A stretch of 64,000 nucleotides of DNA from Marinobacter sp. F4218. GTDB lineage: Bacteria; Pseudomonadota; Gammaproteobacteria; Pseudomonadales; Oleiphilaceae. The DNA lies in contig NZ_JAHZIL010000003.1 in the NCBI RefSeq assembly GCF_019443085.1, forward strand, positions 372,001 through 436,000, in the 5' to 3' direction. Position numbers and translations under genes: made by a program. The notes below the pieces were generated by a model. It was not told the origin of the DNA. It saw only the letters and a list, made by a program, of their open reading frames with translations, and did no database searches. Every line of letters starts with the position of its first letter. The first letter of the stretch is position 1. Shown piece after piece: positions 14,946 through 24,595 of this stretch.

Positions 14946-16042
14946 TAGGACTCTCCAAGCATTTGCGCAACAACCCGCCTGACGCCCTCACCGTCACACA
15001 GAGAGGCGGCTCGATCGCTCATGGCCCGTAACTCAACCGGATCAAGCAACGACCCTACAGCACCGGCCAAGGTTTTCGATACATGCCGCCGTTCCCCAAT
15101 AGCAAGGGCTGCTCCCGCTCTATCCAGCGCGTCAGTTCCGGGTTTCTGGTTGGCCGCCATCACGATCAACAGGGACGGCAAACCAAGGCAGCATCGCTCC
15201 CAGGCGGTCCCCCCGGCGGCACCAATGGCCAGATCCGCGTCAGACATCAGTGATGCCATATCGCCCACATTTACCATCACCCGGGCGCGCAGGCGCATCC
15301 TCTGTACCAGCCCCGAAATTTCCTCAGCATGGGGAGAGCCGCCACCCATCACCACGGTAACGTGACAGGATGCCAGCTCCTCAACTGAATCCAGTGCCCG
15401 CAGTACATCGCCGGTTACATTCTCGCTATCTACGCCGCCCATGCTCACCAGGATAGTTTTAACGTCCCCGGACCGCCGTCGCGCAAGACTGCGGGCGCGC
15501 TTCTGGGCAAATTCAGGTCGCAACAAGGCGTATCTGGGCCCTATCAGTTGCCCCGCGTCCGTGGGCAGCAAACCGTCGTAATCGCTCTGACTTCGCCCGA
15601 GATTCTGATCCAGTAAAACATCGCACACGTGGGGTCGATCGGCGAGATCATCAATCACCAACAACGACTCTGCACTGTCGGCAAGAGCCTGCTCCCACCT
15701 GGCATCAAGGGCGTAGTGGTCGACGACCAACCAGTCGGGCCGAGCATCCCGGATTTCGGCGATGGTGTCGGCAGCATCGGTTTCCCAGTCCGTCCGAAGC
15801 CAGCCTGCATGGCCGGGAAGCGATTCGCTATTCGGGGCTTCGCGTTCCGGCAGCATCCTTACCTCGTGACCTCTGCCACCCACCATGACTGCCAGACTGC
15901 CGGGCAACTCGCGCATCACAAAGGTACATTGAGCGCCCTTCTCAGCAAGAGCGGCGGCCAACGTCAGACACCTCATCACATGGCCGGAACCGATTTCCAG
16001 GGAAGCATCAACTCTGAAAACGACCCGCAAGTTATCAACCAT
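14945..16042 (-). CDS. pseG: UDP-2,4-diacetamido-trideoxy-altropyranose hydrolase PseG
   Basis: This 365-residue GT-B-like hydrolase releases UDP from UDP-6-deoxy-AltdiNAc to give the free sugar for PseI. Motifs include FRVDASLEIGSGHVMRC near the N-terminus (the conserved GxGHVMR His region), VVDHYALDARWEQAL, VIDDLADRPHVCDVLLDQN and IGAAGGTAWERCCLGLPSL in the nucleotide-binding half. It overlaps pseF by 8 bases and pseH by one. The length is typical of PseG. Confidence 0.93.
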   Translation of the reverse strand: MVDNLRVVFRVDASLEIGSGHVMRCLTLAAALAEKGAQCTFVMRELPGSLAVMVGGRGHEVRMLPEREAPNSESLPGHAGWLRTDWETDAADTIAEIRDARPDWLVVDHYALDARWEQALADSAESLLVIDDLADRPHVCDVLLDQNLGRSQSDYDGLLPTDAGQLIGPRYALLRPEFAQKRARSLARRRSGDVKTILVSMGGVDSENVTGDVLRALDSVEELASCHVTVVMGGGSPHAEEISGLVQRMRLRARVMVNVGDMASLMSDADLAIGAAGGTAWERCCLGLPSLLIVMAANQKPGTDALDRAGAALAIGERRHVSKTLAGAVGSLLDPVELRAMSDRAASLCDGEGVRRVVAQMLGES

Positions 16043-16736
16043 GGTTATTTCGGGCTTTCAACGCTTCAAACATATACTCCGCGGACGCCCAATCCTCCGG
16101 GGTATCCACATCCTGAACCCGATATCGAGGAACCGGCACGGCTACGGAGTCCGCATTGAAGATAACGCGTTCCTCAATCCACGCATCCGCCGTTCCCCAG
16201 TAGAACTGACCAGCATCGTGCCACGCCTCCTCCAGATCCTGGGAGCGCGTTGCAAACTGCTCGGGGTAGAACATTTCCACCCGGCCGCCTTGCTTCAATC
16301 GCAACGCCCGCTGGATGGGGAAGGCATAACTTGTCACCGAAAAGGCAAAGCTGCACCGGGATTCACGTAATCTCCGTTCACCCTGCTGAAGGTCTTCCGA
16401 TGCCAGGAACGGCGCGGTGGCATAGATGCAGCACGCATAATCCACGGGGAAACCGCTGTCCAGCAACCAGGAAACTGCGTGTCGAATCACGGGAATCGTG
16501 CCGGCATGATCGTCAGACAGTCGCTCCGGCCTCTGAAACGGAACTTCCGCACCATACTCTCGTGCGACGTCTGCGATTTCATCGTCGTCTGTTGAAACGA
16601 TGATCCGATCGAAACAACCACTTCGCCTTGCGGCGTCAATGGACCAGGCAATCATGGGCTTTCCGCAAAACTGGCGGATGTTCTTTCGAGGTATGCGCTT
16701 ACTACCTCCGCGCGCTGGTATTATCGCGACCTTCAT
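16035..16736 (-). CDS. pseF: Pseudaminic acid cytidylyltransferase PseF
   Basis: This 233-residue enzyme activates pseudaminic acid with CTP to CMP-pseudaminic acid. It carries the CMP-sialate synthetase signature IPARGGSKRIPRKNIR and FCGKPMIAWSIDAAR, and the metal/sugar region IIVSTDDDEIADVAREYGA. The C-terminal segment VQDVDTPEDWASAE is typical. It overlaps pseC by four bases (ATGA) and pseG by eight. Confidence 0.94.
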   Translation of the reverse strand: MKVAIIPARGGSKRIPRKNIRQFCGKPMIAWSIDAARRSGCFDRIIVSTDDDEIADVAREYGAEVPFQRPERLSDDHAGTIPVIRHAVSWLLDSGFPVDYACCIYATAPFLASEDLQQGERRLRESRCSFAFSVTSYAFPIQRALRLKQGGRVEMFYPEQFATRSQDLEEAWHDAGQFYWGTADAWIEERVIFNADSVAVPVPRYRVQDVDTPEDWASAEYMFEALKARNNHG

Positions 16737-17893
16737 GCAGTGATCGCCTTCGTTAATGCAGCAACCACGGTGTCCTGCTGTTCAAACGTCAGGCCGTGGA
16801 ACATGGGAAGACTGATTGCTTCCCGGTAGTAACGCATGGCTTCTGGAAAGTCCTCCGGCGAAAATCCCATGGCTGCATAATAGGGCTGCGTATGCACTGG
16901 AATGTAGTGCAAATTGACACCGATCCCCTGCTCTCTCATGGATTCAAAGACTTGCCGATGAGAAGGACCGGCGCCAGTGAGATGCAGGCGCACAACGTAC
17001 AGGTGGAGCCCCGAATAGCTGTCTGGATGCTGAAAAGGTACCGTCAGCGGAAGATCGGCAAGAAGGTTGTCATAGCGTTTTGCCAACTCGTGACGTTGCG
17101 CAACAAAACTGTCGAGCCGATCCATCTGGCTCACTCCAAGCGCTGCCTGGAGCTCGGTCATCCGGTAATTGAACCCCAGATCGACCTGCTGGTAGTACCA
17201 CGGCCCATCCGGTTCGTGCGTCATTCGGCTCGGATCCCGGGTGATCCCATGGCTTCGCAACAGCTCCATATCAGCGGCAAGCTCCGGGTCGTTGGTCACG
17301 GCCATGCCGCCTTCTGCGGTTGTCACTATCTTGACCGGATGGAAGCTGAAAACTGTGATATCGCTGTAGCGACCGTTCCCGACGAACTCGCCCCTATATT
17401 TCCCGCCAATGGCGTGGGACGCGTCTTCAATCACTCTAAAACCGTAGCGATCGGCCAGCGTCTTGATCGCCGCCATGTCACACGGCTGTCCACAGAGATG
17501 AACTGCTACAACTATCTTCGGTAATTTACCTTCCGCCTCCGCGCGCTTGAGCTTTTTCTCCAGTGCCTGGGGGCAGAGGTTGTATGTTGCGGGGTCAATA
17601 TCGACAAAATCCACCCTGGCTCCGCAGTAAAGACCGCAATTGGCGGATGCCACAAACGTCACGGGCGACGTCCAAAGCCAGTCCCCTTCCGACAACCCCA
17701 GCGCAGCACACGCGATATGCAGTGCGGACGTAGCGCTGTTCACCGCCACACCGAAGCGGGCGCCGACGTGTTCCGCTACTTTCTTCTCAAAGGCCGGGAC
17801 TTTCGGCCCCTGAGTCAGGAAGTCAGATTGCAACACCTCAACAACGGCATCGACATCCTGCTGGGTAATCTCCTGCCGACCGTAGGGAATCAT
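16733..17893 (-). CDS. pseC: UDP-4-keto-6-deoxy-AltNAc aminotransferase PseC
   Basis: This 386-residue PLP-dependent DegT/DnrJ-family aminotransferase transfers an amine to C4 of the PseB product. The Schiff-base Lys is in VFSFHPVKIVTTAEGG. Other family motifs are VIEDASHAIGGKYRG, VAVNSATSALHIACAALG and LGFNYRMTELQAALG. It starts 3 bases after the pseB stop and overlaps pseF. The length is usual for PseC. Confidence 0.94.
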   Translation of the reverse strand: MIPYGRQEITQQDVDAVVEVLQSDFLTQGPKVPAFEKKVAEHVGARFGVAVNSATSALHIACAALGLSEGDWLWTSPVTFVASANCGLYCGARVDFVDIDPATYNLCPQALEKKLKRAEAEGKLPKIVVAVHLCGQPCDMAAIKTLADRYGFRVIEDASHAIGGKYRGEFVGNGRYSDITVFSFHPVKIVTTAEGGMAVTNDPELAADMELLRSHGITRDPSRMTHEPDGPWYYQQVDLGFNYRMTELQAALGVSQMDRLDSFVAQRHELAKRYDNLLADLPLTVPFQHPDSYSGLHLYVVRLHLTGAGPSHRQVFESMREQGIGVNLHYIPVHTQPYYAAMGFSPEDFPEAMRYYREAISLPMFHGLTFEQQDTVVAALTKAITA

Positions 17894-17896
17894 GGA

Positions 17897-18895
17897 TCAC
17901 AGGCTCCCGATCTTTTCTCGGTTCGAATCGATCCAGGCCTGCAACTCCCCTTCGGACATCCACTCAGAATTATTGTCACTGGAGTAGATAAACCCTTCCG
18001 GGACTCTTTTGCCGTCCTTGATCCGGTTCGCATCCGAACTCCAATCGTGGATCGCCGGTAAGATCTTGAAATGTTCCGGATACTCGTAGGTATAGTAGGC
18101 GTCTTCGGCACCAATCATCTGTTCGTGGAGTTTTTCGCCGGGGCGGATGCCAACAATCTCCTGCTCCGCATCGGGTGCGACCACCCGGGCCAGGTCCGTT
18201 ACTTTCATCGAGGGGATTTTCTTCACGTAGATCTCGCCGCCTTCCATGTCCTCAAACGCATGCCAGACCAGCTCAACGCCGTCTTCGAGCGAAATCATGA
18301 AGCGCGTCATTCGCTCATCGGTAACAGGCAGAACACCTTTATCCCTGAGCGACATGAAGAAAGGAATGACCGAACCCCGGGAGCCCATCACATTCCCGTA
18401 CCGCACCACGGAAAAGCGGGTCTCATGGCTGCCCGCGTAAGAATTACCGGAAACAAACAGCTTATCCGAGGCGAGTTTGGTCGCACCGTATAGATTGATG
18501 GGGCTGCTTGCCTTGTCGGTGGAGAGTGCCACAACGCGCTTAACGCCCTTATCGATACAGGCATCAATGAGGTTCATCGCACCATTGATGTTGGTCTTGA
18601 TGCACTCGAACGGGTTGTATTCTGCCGTCGGGACAATCTTTGTCGCGGCGGCGTGCACCACATAATCAACGCCATCGAGAGCGCGGTATAGCCGGTCCTT
18701 GTCGCGAACGTCGCCAATAAAAAAACGAACGCGATGATCGCCGGTGAATTTCTTTGCCATCTCCCACTGCTTCATCTCGTCCCTGGAAAAAATGATAACG
18801 CGCCTCGGATTGAATTTCTCAAGGAGCATGGGCACAAAGGTGTGGCCGAACGAGCCAGTGCCGCCAGTGACAAGGATAGAGCTGTTGTTAAACAT
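17897..18895 (-). CDS. pseB: UDP-GlcNAc 4,6-dehydratase (C5-inverting) PseB
   Basis: This 332-residue soluble short-chain dehydrogenase/reductase enzyme starts the pseudaminic acid pathway. It shows the nucleotide-binding motif VTGGTGSFGHTF, the STDKASSPINLYGATKL active-site region with the Tyr-x3-Lys pair, and RYGNVMGSRGSVIPFF. It is the first gene of a six-gene operon (pseB-C-F-G-H-I) with short gaps or overlaps. A clear terminator at 18969-19005 separates it from the cysC/SLC13 transcript, so its promoter should lie in 18896-18968. GAGG seven bases before the ATG is the likely ribosome site. Confidence 0.95.
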   Translation of the reverse strand: MFNNSSILVTGGTGSFGHTFVPMLLEKFNPRRVIIFSRDEMKQWEMAKKFTGDHRVRFFIGDVRDKDRLYRALDGVDYVVHAAATKIVPTAEYNPFECIKTNINGAMNLIDACIDKGVKRVVALSTDKASSPINLYGATKLASDKLFVSGNSYAGSHETRFSVVRYGNVMGSRGSVIPFFMSLRDKGVLPVTDERMTRFMISLEDGVELVWHAFEDMEGGEIYVKKIPSMKVTDLARVVAPDAEQEIVGIRPGEKLHEQMIGAEDAYYTYEYPEHFKILPAIHDWSSDANRIKDGKRVPEGFIYSSDNNSEWMSEGELQAWIDSNREKIGSL

Positions 18896-18968
18896 GGATA
18901 ATGAATCGCCTCAGTTCAGTTGTTTTGGATCAGGCACCCGCGTAGAAGCATTACCTCTGGCCGATGAT

Positions 18969-19005
18969 AAAAGAAAAAAGGGGCGAGATCTTCCCGAGCC
19001 GCCCC
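18969..19005 (-). terminator. Rho-independent terminator after the SLC13 permease gene
   Basis: On the minus strand GGGGCG, a loop of about 14 bases and CGCCCC are followed directly by TTTTTTCTTTT. It lies 24 bases after the stop of the SLC13 gene and before the pse operon start, so it should end the cysC-SLC13 transcript. Confidence 0.8.
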
Positions 19006-19028
19006 GCTCGCTCAAGAACCGGAAATAT

Positions 19029-20798
19029 TCAAAGTGGCCAGAAAACCGGAATAAGGAATACGGCGATCAGGCCGACGAGAAGACTAAGCGGTAAACCGAC
19101 TCGCATGTAATCCGAGAAGCGGTAGCGCCCTGGGCCATAGACCATCAAGTTTGTCTGATAGCCAAGCGGTGTAATAAAACTTGCAGAGGCAGCAAACATG
19201 ACTGCCACCGCGAAGGGCAAGAAGCTGACCCCCAGATGCTCGGACAAGGCCAGCGCTATCGGGAACATCAAGACTGCAGCAGCATTGTTGGTGATTACCT
19301 CGGTAAACACCGCTGTCAGTACATACACGACGACCAGCGCCATCCAGGGAGAGTAACCGTCGCCATCACCCAGAAGCGCACCCGCTATTACTGATGCAGC
19401 GCCGGTCTCTGACATGGCATTACCCAGCGCAAACGACGCTCCGATCACAACAAGCACTGGCAAATCAACACTTCGCCTGGCACGACTGGCAGTGATACAC
19501 CGGAAAACAATCATCGCGCCGGCGGCAATGAAAGCAGCTTCCATAATGCTCAGCAATCCGCTGGCACTAACCAGCACCATACCCAGCAGTATGCAAAGCG
19601 CCAATGGTGCCTTGTGAAAATCGGGAGGCGTGGAGTCATTCAGCGCACTGACCAGCAAAAAATCCCGACGGAACCTGTACTGTTCCGCAAACTCATGACT
19701 TGCCTCCAGCAGGAGCGTATCGCCCATCTTGAACTGGATATCACCAAGCTTGCCAGCCACCCGTCGGCCCTCACGGGACACCGAAAGAATCACGGCACTG
19801 AAACGGGAACGGAAACGACTATCCCGCACCGTCTTCCCAAGTGCCGGGAACTCTGGCCCCAATACCACTTCCACCAGACAGCGCTGGTGATTAGCAATAT
19901 CCAGCTTATGGACACTGGCATTGGCCGGCCGCAAACCATGAATGCGGCGGAGCTCACTGGCGCACTCCGGAGCACCCACAAAGTAGAGTTTGTCGCCTGG
20001 CTGCAAAGTACGGTCCGGTTCCACGGCAGTGATTAACCGCCCCTTCCTGTCGATTTCGGTCAGATAGCCGTAGGTGAGAGCCCTCAGGCCCGCCTCAGCA
20101 ATGGTTTTACCAACGAGCGGACCGGGGCTTACTACCTCAACTTCAACGCCATATTCGCGGACTGCTTCCAACTCTTCTTTGAGCCCGCCTCTATCTGGCA
20201 GTAACCTGGCCCCAAACAGCACGAGGAAAAGGCCACCGGTCAACAATAAAGGCACGCCGACCCATGCCAGTTCAAACAATCCAAGACTGATACCGAGGCG
20301 GCTCTGCAGCATGCCATCCACTACCAAGTTGGTACTGGTGCCAATCAATGTGCAGGTACCGCCAAGGATTGCCGCATAACTTAAAGGAAGGAGAAGCTTC
20401 GAGGCAGGAATCTGTAACCGTCGGGCCCAGTCCTGAATGGCTGGGATAAACATCGCTACGACAGCGGTGTTGTTCATGAACGCACTCAGCACTCCGGTGG
20501 GCGCTACCATGCGTAACTGAGCGCCTCTCACGGAGGCCGGGTGACCCAATAATTTGCGAGCAATCCATTGTACGGCACCGGTTTCTTTCAGACCGGCAGC
20601 AACGATGTACAACGTGGCAATGGTAATGACGCCCGGGTTTCCAAAGCCCGACAGTGCCGAGCCGGGCGACAGAACCCCGGAGATCACCAGCACGGCGAGT
20701 GCGGCCATCAAGGTCAAATCCGCAGATACACGCGTAAATACCAGGGTGCAAAGCACTGCCCCCAAAGTGCCGAGGGTGAAAATAGCATCCCACTCCAC
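19029..20798 (-). CDS. SLC13/DASS-family anion permease with two TrkA-C domains
   Basis: The 589-residue inner-membrane protein has about five N-terminal helices, two regulatory RCK/TrkA-C domains near residues 205-285 and 300-375 (DKLYFVGAPECASELRRIHG and MGDTLLLEASHEFAEQYRF), then further helices. Repeated DASS motifs LIGTSTNLVVDG and ITPLGYQTNLMVYGPG are visible, together with EVITNNAAAVLMFPIALAL. Members with this layout carry sulfate, thiosulfate or dicarboxylates. Starting 10 bases after cysC makes sulfate the best guess here: import followed by PAPS synthesis. The substrate is inferred from context only. Confidence 0.88.
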   Translation of the reverse strand: MEWDAIFTLGTLGAVLCTLVFTRVSADLTLMAALAVLVISGVLSPGSALSGFGNPGVITIATLYIVAAGLKETGAVQWIARKLLGHPASVRGAQLRMVAPTGVLSAFMNNTAVVAMFIPAIQDWARRLQIPASKLLLPLSYAAILGGTCTLIGTSTNLVVDGMLQSRLGISLGLFELAWVGVPLLLTGGLFLVLFGARLLPDRGGLKEELEAVREYGVEVEVVSPGPLVGKTIAEAGLRALTYGYLTEIDRKGRLITAVEPDRTLQPGDKLYFVGAPECASELRRIHGLRPANASVHKLDIANHQRCLVEVVLGPEFPALGKTVRDSRFRSRFSAVILSVSREGRRVAGKLGDIQFKMGDTLLLEASHEFAEQYRFRRDFLLVSALNDSTPPDFHKAPLALCILLGMVLVSASGLLSIMEAAFIAAGAMIVFRCITASRARRSVDLPVLVVIGASFALGNAMSETGAASVIAGALLGDGDGYSPWMALVVVYVLTAVFTEVITNNAAAVLMFPIALALSEHLGVSFLPFAVAVMFAASASFITPLGYQTNLMVYGPGRYRFSDYMRVGLPLSLLVGLIAVFLIPVFWPL

Positions 20799-20808
20799 CT
20801 GGAGCTCC

Positions 20809-21417
20809 TTACCTTGGACGTTCGAGAATCAGATTTCGATCCTGAAGGTACTGGATAAGTTGTTCCACGCACTCATCCACGCTTTGTGACGAGGTATCGA
20901 GGACAACCTCAGGGCTTTGGGGGGCCTCGTAGGGCGAGTCGATCCCCGTGAAGTGCCGAATCTCCCCTGCGCGCGCTTTCCGGTAAAGCCCTTTCGGGTC
21001 CCGCTCTTCGCAGGTCTCGATCGGGGTATCCATGAATACCTCAACGAACTCACCGGCCGGAAAAAGATTTCTGACCAATCGCCGATCGCTTGTGAACGGA
21101 GAAATAAACGCACTCAAAACAATCAGGCCCGCATCGGCAAATAGCTTGCTCACCTCACCGATCCGACGAATATTCTCGACGCGATCCGCATCGGAGAACC
21201 CCAGATCCCGATTCAGGCCATGACGAACATTGTCACCATCCAGCAGGAAGGTATGATACCCCCGCCGATAGAGCGCTACATCAAGTGCATTGGCGATGGT
21301 AGACTTCCCCGAACCGCTCAGCCCTGTGAACCAAAGAAGGCATGGCCGTTGATTTTTGGGGTCTGATCGCTCGGCGCGGGTTACTTTGTGGTTGTGCCAG
21401 ACGATGTTGTTGCTCAA
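20809..21417 (-). CDS. cysC: Adenylyl-sulfate (APS) kinase CysC
   Basis: This 202-residue cytoplasmic kinase phosphorylates APS to PAPS, the sulfate donor. It has the P-loop GLSGSGKST near residues 33-41, [19 protein letters not shown] and [18 protein letters not shown], plus the substrate-lid region [14 protein letters not shown]. CysC here is a separate polypeptide; CysN at 38-39 kb lacks a fused kinase domain. The gene is followed by the SLC13 permease and faces away from the sulfotransferase at 21.5 kb. Confidence 0.96.
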   Translation of the reverse strand: MSNNIVWHNHKVTRAERSDPKNQRPCLLWFTGLSGSGKSTIANALDVALYRRGYHTFLLDGDNVRHGLNRDLGFSDADRVENIRRIGEVSKLFADAGLIVLSAFISPFTSDRRLVRNLFPAGEFVEVFMDTPIETCEERDPKGLYRKARAGEIRHFTGIDSPYEAPQSPEVVLDTSSQSVDECVEQLIQYLQDRNLILERPR

Positions 21418-21510
21418 AACGAAGTCCCTTGAAAATGCATAAGATTAGTTCGGGCAGCAATATATCAGAAAAGAATCCCCAAATGCTCAGAGTACGGGAG
21501 AGTTGTTTGC

Positions 21511-22251
21511 ATGTTAGTTAATTTCCTCGTGGCCGGTACACAGAAAGGCGGAACGTCTGCTCTTGATGCCTATCTAAGGGAGCATCCGCAAATCTGCATG
21601 GCAAACCGAAAAGAGGTACATTTTTTCGACAATGAGGCCGCTTTCGCTAACGGCGCAGCAAACTATAAAACCTACCATGCAGCTTTCAGCCCCACGAAAG
21701 ATCACACCACCATTGGAGAATCCACGCCCATATACATGTATTGGGAGCCGGCACCAAGAAGGATCTGGGAGTACAACCCGGATATGAAGATCATACTGAC
21801 CCTGCGGAATCCAATAGATAGAGCATACTCACATTGGAATATGGAAACAGCACGCGGTAAAGAGTGTGTTTCTTTCAAGTCCGCAATTATCCACGAGAAT
21901 GAGCGCTCCAGAGAGGTCTTGCCAAACCAGCATCGCGTTTACTCATATACTGACAGAGGCTTCTATTCTTATCAGTTAAAACGACTATGGCATTACTTCT
22001 CAAAGGAAAACACGTTGATCCTCCGCCACGAGGAACTTAAAACCAGTCCGAATCACACACTCAGAAAAGTAACGGATTTCTTAGGCTTGGCCCCTCTTCC
22101 AACCGTCCACCCAAAAGAAGTTCATAGAATCGACTATCAGAGCGTAATGTCTCAAGAAGAGAGAGAACTGCTTTTCAGCATTTTTCAAAATGAAATCGCT
22201 GAGATTGAACGTTTGCTAGATTGGGACTGCACAAATTGGAGAGCAATCTGA
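21511..22251 (+). CDS. PAPS-dependent sulfotransferase
   Basis: The 246-residue product starts MLVNFLVAGTQKGGTSALDA: the 5'-phosphosulfate-binding loop TQKGGTS is at residues 10-16. The 3'-phosphate-binding segment LRNPIDRAYSHWNM is near residue 105. This is the NodH/heparan-sulfotransferase-like layout, which usually sulfates carbohydrates. It is divergent from cysC, its co-substrate supplier, across a gap of about 90 bases. The DNA is more AT-rich than cysC. The acceptor is unknown, but the context points to a surface glycan. Confidence 0.9.
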   Translation: MLVNFLVAGTQKGGTSALDAYLREHPQICMANRKEVHFFDNEAAFANGAANYKTYHAAFSPTKDHTTIGESTPIYMYWEPAPRRIWEYNPDMKIILTLRNPIDRAYSHWNMETARGKECVSFKSAIIHENERSREVLPNQHRVYSYTDRGFYSYQLKRLWHYFSKENTLILRHEELKTSPNHTLRKVTDFLGLAPLPTVHPKEVHRIDYQSVMSQEERELLFSIFQNEIAEIERLLDWDCTNWRAI

Positions 22252-22267
22252 CCCTGACAGATTTTTT
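22245..22267 (+). terminator. Weak terminator-like stem-loop
   Basis: AATCTG, a 7-base loop and CAGATT are followed by a run of T. It overlaps the stop of the sulfotransferase gene and may end its transcript. The 6-base AT-rich stem is weak. Confidence 0.4.
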
Positions 22268-22785
22268 CCACCCAAGCCCCTCCCTGAGCCCCGGGCACTG
22301 CATCGTAACTAAAGCGAACGCTTGGCTACATTAGCTAAAAGCGAGAGAGTCATTATTTCATCAGGCACATTAGCTCGGCCCGCTTTTTTGCGAGGCCCAT
22401 TACCCGTTCACGCTGCGTTGACGTGCATCTCTTGCATCACCGTGCTACAACTCAAAATGTGTGTTCTCGGCCTGAAGATACCAAGAATGACCAAATCCAA
22501 AAGTTTGAGGACGCTAAGCTGGACCTTCAAACCCTCGACGTATCTGACACTTACCCACAGACGCTTCCAGAGCCTGTTAGATAGTGAAACTGCCAAGCCG
22601 AACGACGGAAAGTCCGCAACCTGAGCGAAAGACCTCTTCGTCAAAGTCCACAACAGTGATAGACTCAGTCGCCGTGTAAAACGCTTTAGATTAGCATCTA
22701 CGGGACCGTCGCCGTAAATATTGCAAAGCGCATTCTCCAGGAAATCAATCGGAAGCTTATCGATTTCTTGTTTTTCTTCAGCTCA
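22268..22785. other. Gene-free stretch with unrecognised coding-like scraps
   Basis: About 520 bases separate the sulfotransferase from the next plus-strand gene. Short open frames occur on both strands. One minus-strand frame near 22600-22680 reads VVDFDEEVFRSGCGLSVVR before a stop, which looks like a decayed C-terminus, but I cannot name it. No clear promoter, repeat or RNA gene is seen. Confidence 0.35.
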
Positions 22786-24591
22786 ATGTCAATTATTCAA
22801 CTACCAGAAACCTATGAGAAAACATCTCCCTCACCCCCTCCTGGCGACCAACGGTTCTCAGTCCTAACCATGACCCCTGCCAACACTACAGATCAGTTAT
22901 GGCTCGCACGACTGGGCGGCAGATTCTTGGCGAAAACGCCAATCCTTACGACGTCCGTGTACCTGTTAAATCTCGTGACACAATTCACGTTGCTTGCGTC
23001 CTTTTTGTTGCCCCTAAAGATCGTTATGCTCATGGGCACTGCTGGTCTTCCCGGATTTTTACCCGACTACTTTTCGCAATTCAATAAACAAAATCTCATT
23101 ATGGCGCTGAGCCTACTCGCTGTATCTTTTTACGGCGTGAATATCGTCGCTCAAAAAACATCCAGATCGGCGCTCAAGGCTGCTACGCTCAAAATTCTCT
23201 CGAGTATCGACAAAGTTCCCCTATTCGAGAATCAAAACGGAATTGCGGAGACTGCGTACCAAAAATCACTCGAGATAGCATCGCAACTCAGTTTTTTCAC
23301 CCTTGCTTTGATGGCAGTTTTTTACATCTATCCAGAGCTCGCATTCGTGAACCTCTCCGTTTCTATGGGCATCACAGCCTTTTTTATTTCTGCCCAATTT
23401 AAAAGAGCGGACGACATTGAAAAAAAGCGTTCAAAGCTCAATGCTCTTAACAAACTTCCAGGGTTAGGATTTCTGATTTCGTTTGCATTTATCGTCTCAG
23501 ATTACCTTTTTTTTAGCCCCCCAAATCTATTGTTCGCGCTGCTTTCTTTAATCATCACTCGCCAGTCCTTTGCTAAGTTGATCAACTCATTCCGCTTTAT
23601 CGACCAACTCTATGATCAGAAGCATAAAATCAGTTCAATTTTTCTTGAACACGAACCGATTGCGCCTCCGCCCAATGTAAACGAAACACCTTTCTGGGGA
23701 TTGCTAAAACCTGAAAATTCAGCGATTTGGTTACCTGAAGTTATATCCCTTTCATCCGGATCTGACAAAGTGCAGATAGGGTCTTACAAATGGATACAGT
23801 CCGGTTTAAAAAATATCATCTGCATGAAAGTGAACCTTAAAGATTCCCGTAAAGCATTTCTGATCAAAATCTTCAACAAAAAACTGGCCAGAAAAGCTCT
23901 GCACGAGGCGACACTACTAGTAGACAAGCCATGTGAATTGCCCTCAGTCCCACTGTTGGCCGCTACTATGGTAAGAGGATTTCATTGCCATGTGTTTGAT
24001 ATCACGGACACAGATCAAGGTTCGCAAACTAACCCTCGTTACTGGCAGGCACAATTCAAAAAGAAGCTCGCTACTGTCAAGCCGCCTCTGACTTTGGAGC
24101 GTCGCTACAGGAAATCACTTCCGCTACTTCCTTTACGCCTGAACTCAGAACTTTTCGATCGACTAGAATTGGTCGCAGAAGACCATGAGAAATTAAAAGT
24201 TAAGCTACTGTCGTCGCAATTAACAAAACTGAAAAATTTAATATCGCAACAAAGAATGTCAATTGTTAGCGAGCCGAAAAAGGAACAATTAATCTGCTCA
24301 AATGACGGAGATATCCTCAGCTTTCACTGGGCTGACTGGAGTATTGAACCTTATGGGACCGGACTCTCCCTTGCCGAATCGGGAGAGACTGGAGAAGAAT
24401 TGAATCAGCCTGCCTCTTCGTTGGGTGAAAAGCCATCAGAGGACAGTCTATTATTGTTAATATCCTTAGTGTCTCAATTGGAGAAGCACTTCGCTCAGCA
24501 ACAATACAGAAGCGCTTTGAATTTAATACCCTCCATTCTCGAATGCCTGGATAACGAAAAGATCCGTTCCAAACACACTTACGCGCACTAG
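22786..24591 (+). CDS. Unrecognised membrane protein: ABC-exporter-like TM region plus kinase-like domain
   Basis: I do not recognise this protein (601 residues from the ATG at 22786; a TTG at 22768 is less likely). About six helices lie in the first 260 residues (near 55-84, 107-125, 165-180, 184-203, 227-243, 247-260), with cytoplasmic loops spaced like an ABC-exporter transmembrane domain, but no nucleotide-binding domain follows. Residues 325-540 show possible kinase features: FLIKIF with a Lys near 361, a Glu in ALHEATLLV about 13 residues later, and LICSNDGDILSFHWADW late in the chain, as in aminoglycoside/choline-kinase folds. It is followed five bases later by a LicD-type gene and then a TagD-type gene, so a role in making or exporting a phospho-polyol decoration is possible. 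The kinase reading is weak inference. Confidence 0.6.
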   Translation: MSIIQLPETYEKTSPSPPPGDQRFSVLTMTPANTTDQLWLARLGGRFLAKTPILTTSVYLLNLVTQFTLLASFLLPLKIVMLMGTAGLPGFLPDYFSQFNKQNLIMALSLLAVSFYGVNIVAQKTSRSALKAATLKILSSIDKVPLFENQNGIAETAYQKSLEIASQLSFFTLALMAVFYIYPELAFVNLSVSMGITAFFISAQFKRADDIEKKRSKLNALNKLPGLGFLISFAFIVSDYLFFSPPNLLFALLSLIITRQSFAKLINSFRFIDQLYDQKHKISSIFLEHEPIAPPPNVNETPFWGLLKPENSAIWLPEVISLSSGSDKVQIGSYKWIQSGLKNIICMKVNLKDSRKAFLIKIFNKKLARKALHEATLLVDKPCELPSVPLLAATMVRGFHCHVFDITDTDQGSQTNPRYWQAQFKKKLATVKPPLTLERRYRKSLPLLPLRLNSELFDRLELVAEDHEKLKVKLLSSQLTKLKNLISQQRMSIVSEPKKEQLICSNDGDILSFHWADWSIEPYGTGLSLAESGETGEELNQPASSLGEKPSEDSLLLLISLVSQLEKHFAQQQYRSALNLIPSILECLDNEKIRSKHTYAH

Positions 24592-24595
24592 ATTG

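Noticed and set aside
22322..22624. 100-codon plus-strand frame between the first sulfotransferase and the membrane protein gene
   Set aside because: Low-complexity mixture without family resemblance or a good ribosome site; competing minus-strand frames are equally good.
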